Assembly: GCA_016875165.1 (NCBI GenBank)
Contig: VGSF01000051.1
Coordinates: forward strand, 1 to 33,269
Origin: Deltaproteobacteria bacterium
GTDB taxonomy: Bacteria; Desulfobacterota; SM23-61
Reading direction: 5' to 3'
Length of the DNA: 33,269 bases
The translations under genes were made by a program, and so were the position numbers. Of this stretch, positions 30,533 to 33,269 are shown piece by piece (position 1 is the first letter of the stretch; every line of letters starts with the position of its first letter). The notes beneath the pieces are model-generated. The model did no database searches. It saw only the letters and a list, made by a program, of their open reading frames with translations, and was not told the origin of the DNA.

Positions 30533-31327
30533 TTATTTTTTATATTGCGGCCTTCTTTTTTCAAGAAAGGCCTTGATTCCTTCCCCTGTTTCCCCCGTAG
30601 TCGTTAGGCCTTGCATAAGTTCCGGCTCGCAGATGAACGTGTTCCCAAACCCCTGCATAGAAGCTCCCAGGACAATCTTTTTTGTGATGCGGACGGCGGT
30701 GGGGCTATGAGAGGCGATCTTAGCGATGAAGGAATGGGTGGCCTCTATTAAACGATCTTGGGGAACGATTTTATTGGCCAGGCCAACGCGGTAAGCCTCC
30801 GTGGCCGGGATCGCATCGCAGGTCATGATTATTTCCATGGCCTTGGAAGCCCCGACCATGCGCACGAGCCGGGGCGTACACCCCCAGGTGAAGTAGACGC
30901 CGACCATCGCCTCTGGAACGCTGAAATAGCCATCTTCGACCATGATGCGGAAGTCGCAGGCCATGGCCACGGCCATGCCGGCGCCGATTACAGCCCCTTT
31001 CAGCGCGGCCACGGTAATCTGCTCAAGGTTTTCCAAACTTCTCATCAATTCGTGGCCCATAAGCTGCTGGTAGCGGGCGTCTGCGGGGTTAAAATCCTGC
31101 CGGTTGATCAAGCCGTTGATTTCTTTTAAATCTACTCCGCCGGAAAAATTGTTTCCTTTGGCCGTGAGGATGATGAACCGGATCCTCCGGTCTTTGCCCA
31201 AAGAGTGAAAGAGGTCGATCAACTCTTCGATCATCTTTTGGTTGAAAAGATTTAAGGGAGGTCGATTTAAGGAAACCGTCATCACCTCATCCAACTGCTT
31301 AAGCTCCAGGGTTTGGTACGTTTCCAT
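30533..31327 (-). CDS. Enoyl-CoA hydratase/isomerase family protein
   Basis: This 264-aa crotonase-fold protein normally acts on acyl-CoA thioesters through an oxyanion hole. Visible family elements are VMTVSLNRPPLNLFN, AKGNNFSGGVDLKEI (first oxyanion-hole segment), ALKGAVIGAGMAVAMACDFRI (second segment; the usual GGG reads GAG) and YFSVPEAMVGVYFTWG. The position of the second catalytic acid is VGVYFTWG, not the usual ExxLG, so hydratase chemistry is uncertain. Isomerase, decarboxylase or ring-cleaving activity is possible. It lies 25 bp before the selenoprotein gene and 49 bp after a URO-D-type methyltransferase gene. Confidence 0.88.
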   Translation of the reverse strand: METYQTLELKQLDEVMTVSLNRPPLNLFNQKMIEELIDLFHSLGKDRRIRFIILTAKGNNFSGGVDLKEINGLINRQDFNPADARYQQLMGHELMRSLENLEQITVAALKGAVIGAGMAVAMACDFRIMVEDGYFSVPEAMVGVYFTWGCTPRLVRMVGASKAMEIIMTCDAIPATEAYRVGLANKIVPQDRLIEATHSFIAKIASHSPTAVRITKKIVLGASMQGFGNTFICEPELMQGLTTTGETGEGIKAFLEKRRPQYKK

Positions 31328-31376
31328 GGTTCATTCCTTTTCATCCCCTTCGAAAAGGGAAAAAAACCGGGGGAGG

Positions 31377-32390
31377 TCAAGCCCTGCCATATCGATGGCA
31401 GCAATCTATGAAGTGTTTGATGTTTTCCAAAGGGGCGGCCAGCGGGATTTGGCACCCGGGAGCGATCACATACTTCTGGTCCCCCCTGGAAATTTCCAGG
31501 CATTCCTTGACCTTGCTTTCCAACTGCTCGCGGGTCCCCCGCAAAAAAAGCAGCGGGTCGATGTTGCCGATAATGACCGTTCTCTCCCGGTCCAGATTAA
31601 ACAATTTCTCCAGGGAAGAAGGAGCATCGATGGACAACCCATCCACTCTCAGAGAAACGAGGTCTTCCATGATGGGGTCGATATGACCACAAATATGAAA
31701 AACGACTCGGCCCCCGGCGACATGGATGGCTTCCACGATCTGCTGATGGTAGGGGTAAACGAATTTCCGGTATATCGACGGCGAGATCAAACTCATCCCC
31801 GCAGAGGGATCTCCAATAAAAGGAGTGATGCCCATCTCCAACACGGACATACACCTGACGATTGTGGTTTCGGCGCTGTATTTCATGAGGCTTTGTAGGA
31901 ATTTAGGGTCATCGAAGATGTCCGCCAGCGCTTCTTCCACTCCCCTTAATTCCAGGGCAAAGCTCCAGGGGCCGCCGATCAATGTTTCCAGGTGATAATC
32001 GGTAAAAATTTCGGTTGTCCTTTTACATACTTCCAAATGCAATTTGAAGAGCGGGTCTTCCCACGGCTCCCGGACATGCCATTTAGGAAGTTTCTCTTTA
32101 ATATCGGCGCGCTTTATGCTTGGAACCTTTCCCATAAGTTTGCGGATAGCTTCCTGGGCATCTGGCATCATAGGGTTGAAGGGAACAAATAAAGTGTCCG
32201 AAGCCAATTCCTGGCAGGTGATTTTCAAGGTCTGGAGGGCCGCTTCGGGTTCTGTAAAGAATTGCTGCAGGGTATACCCGGCTCTCTCCGCCAGATGGCC
32301 GCCTAAGAGGAGGAAAACCGGCGCCCGGTCGATTTTTTTGCCGTTGAAGGCTGCTTCCATTCTTTCTCTCCCGGTGAATGATCTTTCCAT
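31377..32390 (-). CDS. URO-D-fold corrinoid methyltransferase, MtaA-like (HxC...C type)
   Basis: This 337-aa URO-D superfamily protein is the only one of the three in the window with a complete MtaA-style zinc site: H232-x-C234 in VVFHICGHIDP and C313 in VIAPGCQIPLAAP. The N-terminus RERMEAAFNGKKIDRAPVF and FIGDPSAGMSLISPSIYRKF are typical of methylcobamide:thiol or substrate:corrinoid methyltransferases. Start ATG 32390 has AAGGAGGGAG directly upstream. An in-frame extension to 32444 would be translated from a MITE-like repeat and is rejected. It heads the operon with the crotonase, selenoprotein and amidase. No corrinoid gene is adjacent. Confidence 0.88.
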   Translation of the reverse strand: MERSFTGRERMEAAFNGKKIDRAPVFLLLGGHLAERAGYTLQQFFTEPEAALQTLKITCQELASDTLFVPFNPMMPDAQEAIRKLMGKVPSIKRADIKEKLPKWHVREPWEDPLFKLHLEVCKRTTEIFTDYHLETLIGGPWSFALELRGVEEALADIFDDPKFLQSLMKYSAETTIVRCMSVLEMGITPFIGDPSAGMSLISPSIYRKFVYPYHQQIVEAIHVAGGRVVFHICGHIDPIMEDLVSLRVDGLSIDAPSSLEKLFNLDRERTVIIGNIDPLLFLRGTREQLESKVKECLEISRGDQKYVIAPGCQIPLAAPLENIKHFIDCCHRYGRA

Positions 32391-32403
32391 GGTCTCCCTC
32401 CTT

Positions 32404-32556
32404 GATGGCTTCGTAAAAAGTCCATCTGCGGCGTTGCGCTTCACCTTCGTCGTTGCGGCGTACCTTGTAAGTACGCCTCACTCCTCAGGTTTTGCGCGCC
32501 TTGCATATGGAGCTTTTTACTTGGCCCTCCCAATTTTGACTTTTTACGAGATCATC
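32404..32556. repeat. MITE-like repeat, family 2, copy 2d
   Basis: This 153-bp copy has ends GATGGCTTCGTAAAAAGTC and GACTTTTTACGAGATCATC. Flanks are CTCCTT (32398-32403) and TTCCTT (32557-32562), an imperfect duplication. The inner right half-site is decayed. It lies 13 bp upstream of the URO-D gene, so any promoter for that operon must be within or beyond the repeat. Confidence 0.72.
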
Positions 32557-32638
32557 TTCCTTAACTATTCGCAGTGTCCGCAAAGATTTTCGTTGGCCAA
32601 GAGCCATTCAACAGCTTTTTTATCTGCCTGGTATAAAT

Positions 32639-32683
32639 TAGCCACAGAGGGCACAGTGCGGCGTAGCCGCAACCAAAAGAAAG
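32639..32683. repeat. Family 3 repeat fragment with GCGGCGTAGCCGC hairpin
   Basis: TTAGCCACAGAGGGCACAG is joined to TGCGGCGTAGCCGCAACC. It is the same variant as at 3528-3572. Confidence 0.5.
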
Positions 32684-32714
32684 CCTTTAGCCTTTAGCTT
32701 GTAGCTAAATTTTT

Positions 32715-32867
32715 GATGATCTCGCAAAAAGTCGGCAGAAGAGTCATTGCGAGCGAAAGCGAAGCAATCTCATTTTTATAAGTCCTTGAAAATACGGGAT
32801 TGCTTCGTCGTGCCGCATTGGCGGAACCCCTCGCAATGACGAAAACGGGACTTTTTACGAGACCATC
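32715..32867. repeat. MITE-like repeat, family 2, copy 2e, with different interior
   Basis: The ends are GATGATCTCGCAAAAAGTC and GACTTTTTACGAGACCATC, and it is flanked by a perfect 8-bp repeat AAATTTTT (32707-32714 and 32868-32875). The interior is not that of 2a, 2b or 2d. It is a palindromic module with GTCATTGCGAGCGAAAGCG and its mirror ending CCTCGCAATGAC. Confidence 0.75.
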
Positions 32868-32907
32868 AAATTTTTTCTTAATAAAATTTCGAGATTTTGC
32901 ACGTTAG

Positions 32908-33146
32908 TAGTACAGAGATCACAGAGTTTAAACCATAATAAAGAAAACGAGTCAAGTGTCCTGAGTTGCTAAAGTGATCCCGCCGCCTGAGGCGGACTAA
33001 AGTTAAAAAAGAAAATTCTATATTCTCAAGTTATTAACACCCCCACTCTAACCCTCCCCCATCCAGGGGGAGAAAATTCGGGAGTCCCCCAAGTATCCCC
33101 CCTCGCCTGGGGGGAGGGGGATAAAAAAGGAAATTCCTATACAATT
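32908..33146. repeat. Degraded family 3 repeat interrupted by other sequences
   Basis: ACAGAGATCACAGAGTTTAA, TAAAGTGATCCC, CCGCCTGAGGCGGACTAA and finally GGAAATTCCTATACAATT follow the order of the copy at 3321-3449. A stretch of C/G-run palindromes is inserted, and the end is cut by family 1 element 1e. Confidence 0.45.
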
Positions 33147-33269
33147 GAGCCTCTTGCAAAAGTATTTTTTTGTGGTTCGACAAGCTTGTCCTGAGCGAAC
33201 CGTTCACCCTTCGAGAACCTCAGGGCGAACGGTGAGTCGAAGGGCTCACCACGAACGGAAAAACTAAAT
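33147..33269. repeat. MITE-like repeat, family 1, copy 1e (runs off the window)
   Basis: It starts GAGCCTCTTGCAAAAGTATT and matches copies 1b and 1c through the last base of the window. The right end and target duplication are outside. Confidence 0.78.

Larger units (their letters stand above)
32557..33146. other. Non-coding repeat cluster at the right edge
   Basis: No gene is supported. It contains family 3 fragments, family 2 element 2e and G/C-run palindromes near 33050-33122. Confidence 0.65.

Noticed and set aside
32391..32444. Longer N-terminus for the URO-D protein at 31377
   Set aside because: The extra 18 codons are translated from the end of a MITE-like repeat, whereas ATG 32390 has an excellent ribosome site.

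Overview
The window looks like a piece of a strictly anaerobic, Gram-negative chromosome, most likely from the former Deltaproteobacteria (Desulfobacterota, syntroph or sulfate-reducer relatives). The grounds are LL-diaminopimelate aminotransferase, corrinoid methyl-transfer genes, a selenoprotein of the glycine/betaine-reductase B family, both TRAP and tripartite tricarboxylate (TTT) transporters, and a phasin-like/UbiB pair. This placement is inferred from gene content only. Most genes lie on the minus strand in short operons, separated by AT-rich gaps packed with small repeats.

Layout. 1-2.0 kb: tRNA-Leu(UAA), tRNA-Gly(GCC) and tRNA-Cys(GCA), one small hypothetical gene and three MITE-like repeats. 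2.0-6.1 kb: housekeeping genes (pgsA, a secreted lytic transglycosylase, a small membrane zinc-ribbon protein, folK, dapL) broken by a repeat-rich gap at 3.3-4.05 kb. 6.5-16.6 kb: a divergent C1/methyl-transfer locus. Leftward it has a TRAP carboxylate importer (dctP, dctQ, dctM), two URO-D-fold proteins, a corrinoid protein and a pterin-dependent methyltransferase. Rightward it has a DUF1638 protein, a second corrinoid protein and an AraC-type regulator with a probable PocR-like sensor domain. 16.6-18.6 kb: ubiB and a phasin-like gene. 19.2-25.6 kb: an operon with an iron-type alcohol dehydrogenase, panB, tctB, tctA, tctC and a beta-hydroxyacid dehydrogenase, the last bracketed by two copies of a structured approximately 170-bp element. 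26.1-27.1 kb: homoserine dehydrogenase. 27.3-28.6 kb: a vapBC toxin-antitoxin pair between two transposase relics. 28.6-32.4 kb: an operon with a third URO-D-fold methyltransferase, an enoyl-CoA hydratase family protein, a selenoprotein with an in-frame TGA and a hairpin placed like a bacterial SECIS, and an acetamidase/formamidase. 32.4-33.3 kb: repeats.

The genes at 6.5-16.6 kb suggest a dedicated demethylation pathway. A carboxylate is imported by the TRAP system, its methyl group passes to a corrinoid protein through URO-D-fold methyltransferases, and then to tetrahydrofolate through the pterin-binding enzyme. The AraC-type protein probably controls it. The substrate cannot be read from the sequence. 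The selenoprotein operon may be a second, unrelated reductive pathway that also uses a URO-D methyltransferase.

The most unusual non-coding content is two families of short inverted-repeat elements with visible target duplications (4 bp in one family, about 5-8 bp in the other). Their ends are related and their interiors are interchangeable.
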